Shown here: positions 27,090 to 37,456 of the stretch, piece by piece | Position numbering within the stretch: position 1 is the stretch's first letter | How the letters are laid out: every line of letters begins with the position of its first letter | NCBI RefSeq assembly: GCF_019266065.1 | Contig: NZ_LPNR01000100.1 | Span: 1 to 64,000 of the forward strand | Direction: 5' to 3' | DNA length: 64,000 bases | Source: Nocardia sp. MH4 | GTDB taxonomy: Bacteria; Actinomycetota; Actinomycetes; Mycobacteriales; Mycobacteriaceae | Made by a program: the position numbers and the translations under genes | The notes under the pieces: generated by a model | The model's input: the letters and a program-made list of their open reading frames with translations, nothing else | What the model was told of the DNA's origin: nothing | The model's database searches: none

Positions 27090-28149
27090 GAACAAGTCGT
27101 CAGCGGCGACGATCGGTATCGTCGGTGTGGTTCTGGCGGTGACGATCTCGCTCGCGACGCTGCAATTCACCGAGCTGCCCTTCATCCGTTCGGGAGCGAC
27201 CTTCACCGCGAACTTCCTCGATGCGGGCGGCCTGGTGCCGGGCGACCCGGTGCACGTGGCCGGTGTGCGTTCCGGCGAGGTGCGGCAGGTCAGCCTCGAC
27301 GGCGACAAGGTCCTGGTGAAGTTCGACCTCGACGAGTCGATCGTGCTGGGCGAGAAGACGACCGCCGCGATCAAGACGAACACGGTGCTCGGCCGCAAAT
27401 CCTTGGACGTGGTGCCGAACGGTCCCGGCGCGATCGACACCGGCGACACCATTCCGCTCGACCGCACCACCTCGCCCTATTCGCTCAACGAAGCACTGAG
27501 TGATCTCGGCGGGACCGTGCGCGATCTCGATCTGGATCAGGTCGACCAGACCCTCGACACCCTGTCGACGGCCTTCGCCGATACCCCGGGCCCGCTGCGC
27601 AACGCGCTCGACGGTGTCACCGCGTTGTCGCGCAGCATCAATGTGCGCGACCAGGCGCTGACCGACCTGCTGGCCCGGGCGCAGAACGTCACCAAGATCC
27701 TGGCCGACCGCAGCACCCAGCTCAATACGCTGCTCATCGACGGCAACGAACTGCTCGGCGAGCTCGATCGGCGCCGCGCGGCGATCAACCAGCTCGTCGT
27801 CTACATCGACGACGTGGCCAGGCAGCTCTCGGGCCTGGTCGCCGACAACGAGCCGCAGATGCGGCCGACGCTGGACCGCCTGAACTCGGTGCTCGCGCTG
27901 CTCCAGCGCAACGAACAGAACCTCAACCAGGCACTCGACGGCCTCGGCCCCTACGCCGCAGCGCTCGGCGAACAGGTCGGCAACGGGCCCTGGTTCAACG
28001 CCTACGTGGTGAACGCGACAAGTACCGAATTGCGTCCGCTCGTCGATGCGCTGGTCTGGCCGGAACAGGTGCCGCAGGACGTGATCGACATCTTCACCAA
28101 CCCGAGGACGCCCTACATCGCTCCTGCTGAAAAGGATCCCCCGCGATGA
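27082..28149 (+). CDS. mce4C: Mce4C protein
   Basis: 355 aa. N-terminal anchor (GIVGVVLAVTISLATLQF), MCE domain (DAGGLVPGDPVHVAGVRSGEVRQV, about residues 47-70), then long helices (LLARAQNVTKILADRSTQLN). It overlaps mce4B by 8 nt. The protein ends in a proline-containing tail with no Cys-rich end. Confidence 0.92.
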   Translation: MNENKSSAATIGIVGVVLAVTISLATLQFTELPFIRSGATFTANFLDAGGLVPGDPVHVAGVRSGEVRQVSLDGDKVLVKFDLDESIVLGEKTTAAIKTNTVLGRKSLDVVPNGPGAIDTGDTIPLDRTTSPYSLNEALSDLGGTVRDLDLDQVDQTLDTLSTAFADTPGPLRNALDGVTALSRSINVRDQALTDLLARAQNVTKILADRSTQLNTLLIDGNELLGELDRRRAAINQLVVYIDDVARQLSGLVADNEPQMRPTLDRLNSVLALLQRNEQNLNQALDGLGPYAAALGEQVGNGPWFNAYVVNATSTELRPLVDALVWPEQVPQDVIDIFTNPRTPYIAPAEKDPPR

Positions 28150-29408
28150 GCTTGAGCCAGCAGGTGCGCGGGTTGCCGCGCTGGACGATCGCGGTGGCGG
28201 TGGTGGTGATCGCGGCATTGGTCGCGGTCGGTGTCTACCTCGTCACCGGCGCCGGGAAGAACACGGTGACCGCGTCGTTCACCTCCACCACCGGCCTGTA
28301 CGCCGGCGACGAGGTCCGGGTACTCGGCGTCACCGTCGGCAGCATCGACTCGATCGAACCGGGCAAGGGCCAGGTACGAGTGAAGATGAGCATCGACAGC
28401 GATGTCGATCTGCCCGCGGACGCGCGCGCCGTGATCATCGCGCCGTCACTGGTGGCGGCCCGCTTCGTACAGATCGCGCCCGGCTACAACGGTGGCCCGA
28501 AACTGGCCGACGGGGCCCAGATTCCGCTCGAGCGCACGGCGGTGCCGGTGGAGTGGGACGAGATCAAGGCCGAGCTGACCAAGTTGTCGGCGGCCCTCGG
28601 TCCGGTCGGTGACGACGAGCAGGGCTCCTTCGGCCGCTTCGTCGACACCGCGGCCGACAACCTCGACGGGAACGGGAAGAAGTTCCGCGACACCCTGCGT
28701 GAACTGTCCGCGACCATGACCACCCTGTCCGACGGGCGAACCGACCTGTTCGGCACCATTCGCAACCTGCAGAAGTTCGTCGAGGTGCTCTCGGCGAGCA
28801 ACGAGCAGATCGTGCAGTTCAGTGGCCGCCTGGCGTCGGTGTCCTCGGTGCTGGCCGGCGCGTCGCAAGAACTCGGCGCGGGGCTGGACAGTCTCGATGT
28901 GGCGCTCGCCGATGTGAAGCGGTTCCTCGACGGCACCGGCGGCGAGCTGACCGAGGGTGTCGAGCGGCTCGCCGATGTCACCCAGACGCTGGTCGACAAG
29001 CGGCCCCAGCTCGAACAGGTGCTGCACTCCGGCCCGACCGCGATGGTGAACTTCTATCAGCTCTACAAGCCCGCTCAGGGCTCGCTCACCGGCGCGGTCG
29101 CCCTGAACAACAGCGCGAGTCCACTCAGCTTCCTGTGTGGTTCGATCCGGGCGCTCGAGAACAACAACTCCGATAAGTCCGCCGACCTGTGCGCGGAGTT
29201 CCTGGCACCGGTGATCAGTTCGCTGGCCATGAATTACGTGCCGGTCATGACCAACCCGGCCAGCGGCGTGACGGCTTTCCCGGAGCAGCTGGTGTACAGC
29301 GACCCGAGCCTGGCCGGTGCCGGCCAGCCGAACTCGGCGCCCGCCGCCGCCCCGATCACCGTGCCCGAAGGTCTTGCCGGGCTTGCCGTTCCAGGAGGAC
29401 AGCGATGA
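28146..29408 (+). CDS. mce4D: Mce4D protein
   Basis: 420 aa. N-terminal anchor (WTIAVAVVVIAALVAVGVYLV), MCE domain (TTGLYAGDEVRVLGVTVGSIDSI, about residues 46-70), helical region, then a C-terminal Ala/Pro-rich tail. ATG 28146 overlaps the mce4C stop (ATGA). It is slightly shorter than the 451-aa M. tuberculosis counterpart, mainly in the tail. Confidence 0.92.
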   Translation: MSLSQQVRGLPRWTIAVAVVVIAALVAVGVYLVTGAGKNTVTASFTSTTGLYAGDEVRVLGVTVGSIDSIEPGKGQVRVKMSIDSDVDLPADARAVIIAPSLVAARFVQIAPGYNGGPKLADGAQIPLERTAVPVEWDEIKAELTKLSAALGPVGDDEQGSFGRFVDTAADNLDGNGKKFRDTLRELSATMTTLSDGRTDLFGTIRNLQKFVEVLSASNEQIVQFSGRLASVSSVLAGASQELGAGLDSLDVALADVKRFLDGTGGELTEGVERLADVTQTLVDKRPQLEQVLHSGPTAMVNFYQLYKPAQGSLTGAVALNNSASPLSFLCGSIRALENNNSDKSADLCAEFLAPVISSLAMNYVPVMTNPASGVTAFPEQLVYSDPSLAGAGQPNSAPAAAPITVPEGLAGLAVPGGQR

Positions 29409-30631
29409 GGCGCCAACGCGCACTCGCCGGGCTGGCCGTCGGCGTCGCCGTCGCGCTCGGCACCACCGGCTGTCAGTTCGACGGGCTCAACTCCCTGCCC
29501 ATGCCCGGTTCCGAGGGCCGCATGGCCGGCTCCTACACGGTGCGGATCCAGATGCCCAATGTCACCACCCTGACCCGGAATTCGCCGGTGCGGGTGGACG
29601 ATGTCGAGGTCGGCAACGTCACCGGGATCGAGGTCGAGGGCTGGCACGCGCTGGTGACGGTCTCGCTCAACCCCGATGTGCGCCTGCCCGCCAACGCGGT
29701 CGCCAAGATCGGCCAGACCAGTCTGCTCGGCAGCAACCACGTCGAGCTGTCCGAGCCGACGACGGTCGCGCCGACGGGCCAGTTGCGCGACGGCGACGTC
29801 ATCCCGCTCGAGCGGGCCGGCGCCTATCCGACCACCGAGCAGGTGCTGTCCTCGTTGTCGGTGGTGCTCAACGGCGGTGGTATCGCCCAGCTCGAGACCA
29901 TCACCACCGAGCTGAACGCGATGGTGAACGGCCGCGAGGCCGAGATCGCCGACCTGTTGCCCCAGCTCAACGAGCTGACCACCGGTCTGGAGCGGCAGAC
30001 CGGCAGCATCATCGCCGCGATGGAAGGCCTGGACCTGCTCGCGGTGCGCCTGGCCGATCAGCGTGACGTGATCGCCGAGGCGATCGAGCAGATCCATCCC
30101 GCGCTCACCGCGCTGGCCGACCGGTCGGCGAACATCACCACCGCGATCACCGCGCTCGGTGAGCTCGGCGACGTCAGCGAACGACTCATCAAGACCAGCG
30201 GCGACGATCTGGTGGCCAATCTCCGCAGTCTCGGTCCCGTGCTGAAGACGCTGGCCGACACCGGCAACAACCTGGTCCAGGCGCTGGGCATCCTGCCGAC
30301 CTTCCCGTTCCCGATCCGGAACATCGACAACGCGATCATGGGCGACTACATGAACTTGTTCATCACGTTCGACCTGACCGCCAGTCGGCTCGACAGCAAC
30401 TGGCTCACCGGCACTCCGCTGGGCGGTCGCTTCGGTGGCGTCGAAGGCGTCGTCGGCTCGTTCGCGCCGTCGACCGCGACCGACGCGGGCAACCCGGCGA
30501 CCACGCCGCTGGGCGCACCGGCGAGCCCGGGGCCCACGCTCAATCTGCCCGGGCTGCCGCCCATCCCCGGTCTGCCCGCCATCCCCGGACTCACCGCGCC
30601 ACTGCCGGGCCAGGAAAGGGCGGGTCGATGA
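29405..30631 (+). CDS. mce4E: Mce4E lipoprotein (LprN-like)
   Basis: 408 aa. The N-terminus MRRQRALAGLAVGVAVALG followed by TTGC is a lipoprotein signal peptide with the lipidated residue at Cys23, as in the E member of every Mce operon; the -3 residue is Thr rather than the usual Leu. MCE domain at about residues 40-120 (NSPVRVDDVEVGNVTGI), helical middle, and a Pro/Gly-rich repeat-like end (LPGLPPIPGLPAIPGL). ATG 29405 overlaps the mce4D stop (ATGA); longer in-frame starts would run through mce4D and destroy the signal peptide. Confidence 0.92.
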   Translation: MRRQRALAGLAVGVAVALGTTGCQFDGLNSLPMPGSEGRMAGSYTVRIQMPNVTTLTRNSPVRVDDVEVGNVTGIEVEGWHALVTVSLNPDVRLPANAVAKIGQTSLLGSNHVELSEPTTVAPTGQLRDGDVIPLERAGAYPTTEQVLSSLSVVLNGGGIAQLETITTELNAMVNGREAEIADLLPQLNELTTGLERQTGSIIAAMEGLDLLAVRLADQRDVIAEAIEQIHPALTALADRSANITTAITALGELGDVSERLIKTSGDDLVANLRSLGPVLKTLADTGNNLVQALGILPTFPFPIRNIDNAIMGDYMNLFITFDLTASRLDSNWLTGTPLGGRFGGVEGVVGSFAPSTATDAGNPATTPLGAPASPGPTLNLPGLPPIPGLPAIPGLTAPLPGQERAGR

Positions 30632-32031
30632 AACTCACCCGGTTCGTGCGAGCCCAGCTCGTGATCTTCGCGGTGCTCACGGTGATCGGCCTCGTCGTGA
30701 TGAGCGTCAGCTACCTGCAGTTGCCCGCGATGTTCGGCATCGGCCGATACGCGGTGACCGTGCAGCTGGCCGCCACCGGCGGTCTCTACCCCACCGCGAA
30801 TGTCTCCTACCGCGGGCAGAACATCGGCAAGGTCGAGGCGGTCCGGCTGACGACGGCCGGAGTCGAAGCGGATCTGTCGATCGACAGCGACTACAAGGTG
30901 CCCGCCGATGCGAGCGCGTGGGTGCGCAGTGTCTCGGCGATCGGCGAGCAGTATGTCGACCTGGTGCCCACCGAGCAGCCGTCGGAGGCGAATCTGCGTG
31001 ACGGCTCGGTGATTCCGGAGCAGCGTACCCATCTGCCCCAGGACGTCGGCACGATGCTGGACCAGGCCGACAAGCTGCTCCAGTCGGTCGCCGACACCCG
31101 CCTGCGGCAGGTCATCGACGAGGCGTTCCTCGCCTTCAACGGCGCGGGCCCCGATCTGCAGCGGTTCATCGACTCGGCCGCGCTGCTGGTGCAGCAGGCC
31201 GAAACCGATATCGAGCCCACCAAGAAGCTGCTCGACCAGATCGGTCCGCTGCTGGACACCCAGACGCGTTCCGCGGACGATATCCGTTCCTGGACGGCGG
31301 ATCTGGCCACGGTCACCGATCAGCTGCGCGAGCACGATCCGGCCCTGCGCAGCCTGTTGAACAACGGCCCTTCCGCGATGGAAGTGGTGAACAAGCAGTT
31401 CCAGGGGCTGCGCCCGACCCTGCCGCTGCTGGCCAGCAACCTGGTGAGCCTCGGACAGGTCGGGGTGACCTACAACGCGAGCGTGGAGCAGCTCCTGGTT
31501 GTCTTCCCGCCGCTGATCGCGGCGCTGCGGACCGCTATCCGCGGGCCGATCCAGTACGGCGTGATGGTCGACTTCATGACCGTCCTCAACGACCCGCCCG
31601 CCTGCACCACCGGCTTCCTGCCCGCGGATCAGTGGCGGGAGCCGAGCGACCTGACCCCGATGGACACCCCACCCGGGCTCTACTGCAAGGTGCCGCAGGA
31701 CTCGAACATCGCGGTTCGCGGCATCCGCAACACCCCGTGCATGGAATTCCCCGGCGTCCGGGCACCCACGCCCGAACTGTGCCGGACGGGGTTCGTGCCG
31801 CAGGGCAACAACCCGCCGTTCGGGCCGGTTCAGCCGGTCGCTCCGGCGTCGGCACCGGCAGGCGCATCGACGGGCGGTGTGACCCCCGCCGCAGCGCGCC
31901 CCTATGATCCGTCCACGGGCAGCTATCTGGGCACGGACGGACGCACGTACCGCCAAGGTGACATCGCCGAGGACGGCTCGGGCACCGTGCCGGCCAGCTG
32001 GCAGGCGATGTTGGAGGAGCAGCAACGATGA
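30628..32031 (+). CDS. mce4F: Mce4F protein
   Basis: 467 aa. N-terminal anchor (LVIFAVLTVIGLVVMSVSYL), MCE domain (ATGGLYPTANVSYRGQNIGKVEAV, about residues 50-74), long helical region, then a C-terminal domain with several Cys (PPACTTGF, GLYCKVP, NTPCMEFPG, PELCRTGF) and a Pro/Ala-rich linker ending at a low-complexity tail. It overlaps mce4E by 4 nt (ATGA). Confidence 0.92.
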   Translation: MKLTRFVRAQLVIFAVLTVIGLVVMSVSYLQLPAMFGIGRYAVTVQLAATGGLYPTANVSYRGQNIGKVEAVRLTTAGVEADLSIDSDYKVPADASAWVRSVSAIGEQYVDLVPTEQPSEANLRDGSVIPEQRTHLPQDVGTMLDQADKLLQSVADTRLRQVIDEAFLAFNGAGPDLQRFIDSAALLVQQAETDIEPTKKLLDQIGPLLDTQTRSADDIRSWTADLATVTDQLREHDPALRSLLNNGPSAMEVVNKQFQGLRPTLPLLASNLVSLGQVGVTYNASVEQLLVVFPPLIAALRTAIRGPIQYGVMVDFMTVLNDPPACTTGFLPADQWREPSDLTPMDTPPGLYCKVPQDSNIAVRGIRNTPCMEFPGVRAPTPELCRTGFVPQGNNPPFGPVQPVAPASAPAGASTGGVTPAAARPYDPSTGSYLGTDGRTYRQGDIAEDGSGTVPASWQAMLEEQQR

Positions 32032-32765
32032 ACGACAACGACAACCGCCGCCCGCGCAGGCGGGCCGCGCGCTCGGCCGGGCCACCGGTCGAGGAGACGG
32101 CGGCCGAGACAGTCAGCATCAGTAAGAGCGAAACCGCATCACCGTCGGCGGCGCTGGACGCGGAGGCCACGGCGAAGATCGCCGGAAACTCGGCCGCCGG
32201 CACAGCGGTGAAGCCGGCGGATGTCACCGTCCAGCTCGCGGCGAGCGAGCCTGCCGAATCCGGCGGCGCGGCGGCGCCTCGCGCGCGTGGCGGCATCCTG
32301 GCGCTCGCCGCGGCGATCCTGCTCGTCCTCGCCCTGGTCGCCGGGGCCGGCTACGCGGCCTTCACCGCCTACTCGGTGAACCGGGACGAGGATCTGCGAG
32401 CGCAGTACACCGAGACCGCCCGTCAGGCGGTGCTGAACCTCACCACGATCCGCGCGCAGACGGCCAAGGAAGACATCGACCGCATCCTGGCGGTGGCCTC
32501 CGGTGACTTCAAGACCGAGTTCGACGGTCGCGTCGATCCGTTCATGGACGTCGTCAAGCAGGCGAATGTGGTCTCCTCCGGCGAGGTCGTCGAATCGGGC
32601 ATCGTCACCGCCGACGCCGACTCCGCGCAGGTTCTCGTCGCCGCCAAGCAGACGGTGAGCAACAACGGCTCGCCCGAACCGCAGTCGCGGCAGTACCGAT
32701 TCCGGGTCACCGTGTCGAACAGCGACACCGGCATGACCGTGTCGAAGGTGGAGTTCGTCGGATGA
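32028..32765 (+). CDS. mam4A: Mce4-associated membrane protein Mam4A (Rv3493c-like)
   Basis: 245 aa. A cytosolic N-terminal tail of about 85 residues (Arg/Ala-rich, then acidic), one membrane segment (GILALAAAILLVLALVAGAGYAAF), and an extracytoplasmic NTF2-like domain (about 115-245) with helices EDLRAQYTETARQAVLNLTT. Mam proteins stabilise Mce complexes. ATG 32028 overlaps the mce4F stop, so it is operonic. Confidence 0.85.
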   Translation: MNDNDNRRPRRRAARSAGPPVEETAAETVSISKSETASPSAALDAEATAKIAGNSAAGTAVKPADVTVQLAASEPAESGGAAAPRARGGILALAAAILLVLALVAGAGYAAFTAYSVNRDEDLRAQYTETARQAVLNLTTIRAQTAKEDIDRILAVASGDFKTEFDGRVDPFMDVVKQANVVSSGEVVESGIVTADADSAQVLVAAKQTVSNNGSPEPQSRQYRFRVTVSNSDTGMTVSKVEFVG

Positions 32766-33247
32766 GCCAGCGTATGAAGATCGTCTTCGGCGGCCTCGCC
32801 GCCCTCGGCCTGATCGCGGCGGTGGTGCTCGGGGTGAGCGGCTACCAGCTGTGGCAGCACGACCGGACCGAGCAGGCCCGCAGCGACGCGATGAGCACGG
32901 CGAGCCGCACGGTCAGCGCCATGTTCACCTACGAGCCCGCCACCGTCGACACCGAGCTGCCCAAGGCGGCCGACGGCCTGACCGAGTCCTTCCGCAACGA
33001 CTACCTGAAGCTGATCAAGGAAGCCATCGCGCCGGGCGCGAAGGAGAAGCAGCTCACCGTCAAGGCCACGACCCAGGCCGAGGGCATCGTCTCGGCCGAG
33101 CCCGAGCATGCGGTGGTGCTGCTCTACCTGAACCAGCTGACCACCAGCAAGGACACCCCGAACGGCACCGCCTCCGGCAGCCGGGTGCGGGTAACGATGG
33201 ACAAGTCCGGGGACCGCTGGCTGGTCGCACAGGTCACGCCGGTCTGA
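32762..33247 (+). CDS. mam4B: Mce4-associated membrane protein Mam4B (Rv3492c-like)
   Basis: 161 aa. One N-terminal membrane segment (FGGLAALGLIAAVVLGVSGYQLW) and an extracytoplasmic domain of the same NTF2-like type as Mam4A, here with DAMSTASRTVSAMFTYEPATVD and C-terminal GDRWLVAQVTPV. It overlaps mam4A by 4 nt and is the last gene of the ten-gene mce4 operon. Confidence 0.85.
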   Translation: MSQRMKIVFGGLAALGLIAAVVLGVSGYQLWQHDRTEQARSDAMSTASRTVSAMFTYEPATVDTELPKAADGLTESFRNDYLKLIKEAIAPGAKEKQLTVKATTQAEGIVSAEPEHAVVLLYLNQLTTSKDTPNGTASGSRVRVTMDKSGDRWLVAQVTPV

Positions 33248-33280
33248 ATCCCCGCGAGAATCGCTGTTTCCGTGGCCGTC

Positions 33281-33305
33281 GGCCCGGCCTGACTCAGGCC
33301 GGGCC
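33281..33305. terminator. Bidirectional terminator between mce4 operon and phoR
   Basis: Perfect 12-bp stem with a single-base centre: arms 33281-33292 and 33294-33305 (GGCCCGGCCTGA paired with TCAGGCCGGGCC). The right arm contains the phoR stop codon, so it is very compact. Confidence 0.75.
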
Positions 33306-34745
33306 GCGGTTGTCTCGGGGTAGCCGCACGACGAAGGTCGCCCCGCCGCCCGAGGTCCGCCGCACCCGGACCGTGCCGCCGTGTGCGGCGACCAGCGCGG
33401 CCACGATGGACAGCCCGAGGCCCGTGCCGCCGCTGCTGCGGGTGCGTGAGGAGTCGGCGCGATAGAACCGCTCGAAGATCCGCGCCGATTCCTCCGTGGA
33501 CAAGCCGGGGCCGGTGTCGGCGACTTCGAGGAGTACCTCGTCCTGGGCGGGGGTCAGTCGCACCGTGATCGCGGTGCCGTCGGGGGTGTGGGTCCGGGCG
33601 TTGTTGAGCAGGTTGGTCAGGATCTGGCGCAGCCGGTGGTCGTCGCCCAGGATCTCCAAGGTGCCCGTGCCGTCGGCGATCTCGAGGGTGATCGGCCGGT
33701 GCTCGCCCTGCGCGGCCTCCACCGCGCGAGCGCTGTGCACGGCGTCGCCGGCGATCGCGAGCAGGTCGACCGGCGTCAGGTCGACGGGGCGTTGCGCGTC
33801 GAGCCTGGCCAGCATGAGCAGGTCTTCCACCAGCAGGCCCATCCGCTGTGCCTCGTGTTCGATGCGATTCATGAACATCGCCGGATCGCCGGTCGCGCCC
33901 TGCCGGTACAGCTCGGCGAAACCGCGGATGGTGGTGAGCGGAGTGCGCAGTTCGTGACTGGCGTCGGCGACGAAACGCCGCATCCTGGCCTCGGATTCGC
34001 GCGCGGCGGCCTCGGATGCCGCGGTCGCGGCGAAGGCCTGCTGGATCTGGGTGAGCATGCTGTTGAGCGAGCGCGAGAGCCGGTCGACCTCGGTGTCGGT
34101 GCCGCGCACCGGAACCCGGCGATGCAGTTGACCCTCCGCGATCGCCGCCGCGGTGGCCTCGACCCGGCGCAGCGGCCGCAGACTACCGCGCACCACGAAG
34201 TAGGCGGCCACGGCCAGGGCGATCAGCACGATCGCGCCCACCACCAGCTGCAACACGACGAGATTGCGCACGGTCTCGATGTTCTCGGTGAGCGGCCACG
34301 CCACGGTCGCGGTCGCGCGATGCCCGTTGACGGTCAGCACGCGCCACTGATCGGTCGAATCGCCCTGCGAGCCGACGGTGACCGGTTGGAGCGCAGGGGG
34401 ATTCGGGAGGTCAGGAGTGGCGTCGGTGCCGAAGACGTTGTCCAGCGTGATGTTTCGGGTGCCGTCGGTGCTCGCGGCGGTGAGGTAGTACCGTCCCGGC
34501 GGCTGCCGGTCCGACGACGGGGTGGGCAGGGGTGGCGCGGGCAGCCCGACCCGGCGCTCCCATTCGATCGCGGCATCGGTCAACTGCTGGTCGGTGCGGT
34601 TGCGCAGCGAGTTCTCCATCGCCTTGGTGACGACGAAACCCGAAGCGATCAAACCGAATCCGGCCAGGGCGACCAGCATCAGCACCAGCGTCACGCGCAG
34701 CGGGATCGCCGAGAACCTGCGGGCGACGCGGGCGCGCAGACTCAT
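33294..34745 (-). CDS. phoR: PhoR-like sensor histidine kinase
   Basis: 483 aa. TM1 near residues 15-38, a periplasmic sensor loop of about 125 residues, TM2 (LVVLQLVVGAIVLIALAVAAYFV), HAMP (SLRPLRRVEATAAAIAEGQLHRRVP), H box DASHELRTPLTTIRGFAEL with the phosphorylated His, N box NNLLNNARTH, G1 DTGPGLS and G2 GGTGLGLSIV. The stretch MRRFVADASHELRTPLTTIRGFAELYRQG is nearly the same as in M. tuberculosis PhoR as I recall it. The start overlaps the phoP stop (ATGA). It probably senses an envelope or pH-related signal. Confidence 0.85.
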   Translation of the reverse strand: MSLRARVARRFSAIPLRVTLVLMLVALAGFGLIASGFVVTKAMENSLRNRTDQQLTDAAIEWERRVGLPAPPLPTPSSDRQPPGRYYLTAASTDGTRNITLDNVFGTDATPDLPNPPALQPVTVGSQGDSTDQWRVLTVNGHRATATVAWPLTENIETVRNLVVLQLVVGAIVLIALAVAAYFVVRGSLRPLRRVEATAAAIAEGQLHRRVPVRGTDTEVDRLSRSLNSMLTQIQQAFAATAASEAAARESEARMRRFVADASHELRTPLTTIRGFAELYRQGATGDPAMFMNRIEHEAQRMGLLVEDLLMLARLDAQRPVDLTPVDLLAIAGDAVHSARAVEAAQGEHRPITLEIADGTGTLEILGDDHRLRQILTNLLNNARTHTPDGTAITVRLTPAQDEVLLEVADTGPGLSTEESARIFERFYRADSSRTRSSGGTGLGLSIVAALVAAHGGTVRVRRTSGGGATFVVRLPRDNRGPA

Positions 34746-35467
34746 CGCGCGGCCGGCTCCCGCATGACGTACCCGACGCCACGCAGGGTGTGGATCAACC
34801 GCTGTTCACCGGTGTCGACCTTCTTGCGCAGATACGACACGTAGGTCTCCACCACGCCGACCTCACCGCCGAAGTCGTAGCGCCACACGTGATCCAGGAT
34901 GCGGGGTTTGCTGAGGACGCTCCCCGCGTTCACCATGAAATAGCGCAGCAGCGTGAACTCGGTGGGGGACAGGGCGACCGGCTCGCCCGCCTTCCACACC
35001 TCGTGGGTGTCGTCGTCGAGTTCGATGTCGGCGAAGCGCAGCCGGGTACTGGCCTGTTCGGGCGCGGTTCGGCCGGAGCGGCGCAGGATCACCCGCAGCC
35101 GGGCCACCACCTCCTCGAGGCTGAACGGCTTGGTGACGTAGTCGTCGGCGCCCAGGGTCAGGCCGGTGATCTTGTCCTCGACCTCGTCGCGGGCGGTCAG
35201 GAACAGCACCGGCGCGTCGATGCCGTCGGCGCGCAACCGGCGCAGCAGGCCGAAGCCGTCCATGCCGGGCATCATCACGTCGACGATCAGCGCCTCCGGG
35301 CGGAACGCGCGGGCCTTGTCCAGGCCCTCGGCGCCGTCGCTCGCCGTCGCTACCTCGAAACCCTGGTAGCGCAGGCTCACCGCCAGCAACTCGACGATCA
35401 TCGGTTCGTCGTCGACGACGAGCACCCTGGCCTCGGGTGCTTCCGGCACACCGCTCATGGATCTCAT
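34742..35467 (-). CDS. phoP: PhoP-like response regulator
   Basis: 241 aa OmpR/PhoB type. Receiver domain: VLVVDDEPMIVELL, phospho-Asp in LIVDVMMPGMDG (near residue 62), FLTARDEVEDKITGLTLGADDYVTKPFSLEEVVARLRVILRR. Winged-helix domain: ALSPTEFTLLRYFMVNAGSVLSK, HVWRYDFGGEVGVVETYVSYLRKKVD. The recognition helix and linker match M. tuberculosis PhoP (Rv0757), supported by a PhoP-type DNA repeat 36 nt upstream. Starts at 35467 or 35458 are both possible. PhoP controls envelope lipids, ESX-1 export and pH response in mycobacteria. It lies downstream of otsA on the same strand. Confidence 0.87.
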   Translation of the reverse strand: MRSMSGVPEAPEARVLVVDDEPMIVELLAVSLRYQGFEVATASDGAEGLDKARAFRPEALIVDVMMPGMDGFGLLRRLRADGIDAPVLFLTARDEVEDKITGLTLGADDYVTKPFSLEEVVARLRVILRRSGRTAPEQASTRLRFADIELDDDTHEVWKAGEPVALSPTEFTLLRYFMVNAGSVLSKPRILDHVWRYDFGGEVGVVETYVSYLRKKVDTGEQRLIHTLRGVGYVMREPAAR

Positions 35468-35502
35468 GGTCCACCACCCGGCTGGGAGGTGGCTGCCACC
35501 AC

Positions 35503-35520
35503 GCTGTGAGGTCGCTGTGA
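35503..35520 (-). promoter_or_regulatory. PhoP box upstream of phoP
   Basis: On the minus strand it reads TCACAGC, four bases (GACC), TCACAGC: two exact 7-bp direct repeats with the 4-bp spacer known for mycobacterial PhoP sites. It lies 36 nt upstream of the phoP start, implying autoregulation. Next to it a GGTGGC-T-GCCACC palindrome occupies 35488-35500. Confidence 0.8.
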
Positions 35521-35525
35521 GCGCC

Positions 35526-37070
<1,545 letters not shown>

Positions 37071-37125
37071 TCACGCATCCTTTGCGCGTCGCAGGGTTCG
37101 CTTTGAGGTTGTGGTAGTCGGAGGG

Positions 37126-37284
37126 TCAGCTGGGGCCGATGCCGAGCATCGACAGCAGCATCCGGCACTCGTCGGCGTCTTCGGCGTATGCCGCGACGAC
37201 GCGCTGTGCCTGGCGAGCGGTCTCGTCGGCCAGTGGCTCGAGCTCGTCGTCGGCGATGTCGTTGGCGCTGCTCTTGGCGGCCAT
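37126..37284 (-). CDS. Small conserved protein upstream of otsA (Rv3489-like)
   Basis: 52 aa, acidic and helical: MAAKSSANDIADDELEPLAD, then ETARQAQRVVAAYAEDADEC and MLLSMLGIGPS. M. tuberculosis has a protein of this size and style (Rv3489) beside otsA. No known domain. ATG 37284 has GGGAGGA about 12 nt upstream. It is probably co-transcribed with otsA (55-nt gap). Confidence 0.7.
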   Translation of the reverse strand: MAAKSSANDIADDELEPLADETARQAQRVVAAYAEDADECRMLLSMLGIGPS

Positions 37285-37456
37285 AGTGGTTCGTCCTCCC
37301 GGTTTCCAAACGCTCTGCGTGCGAGTAGTCAATACTATCGGTCGCCCGTGCACGGCCGATGAACTCCCGACCCGATCACCCCACCCCGGTGCAGGGTCGT
37401 GGCGGTCCCGTTACCGTGAGTGTCGGACAGCTCAACCCCGCAGAGAGGTTTGTTTC

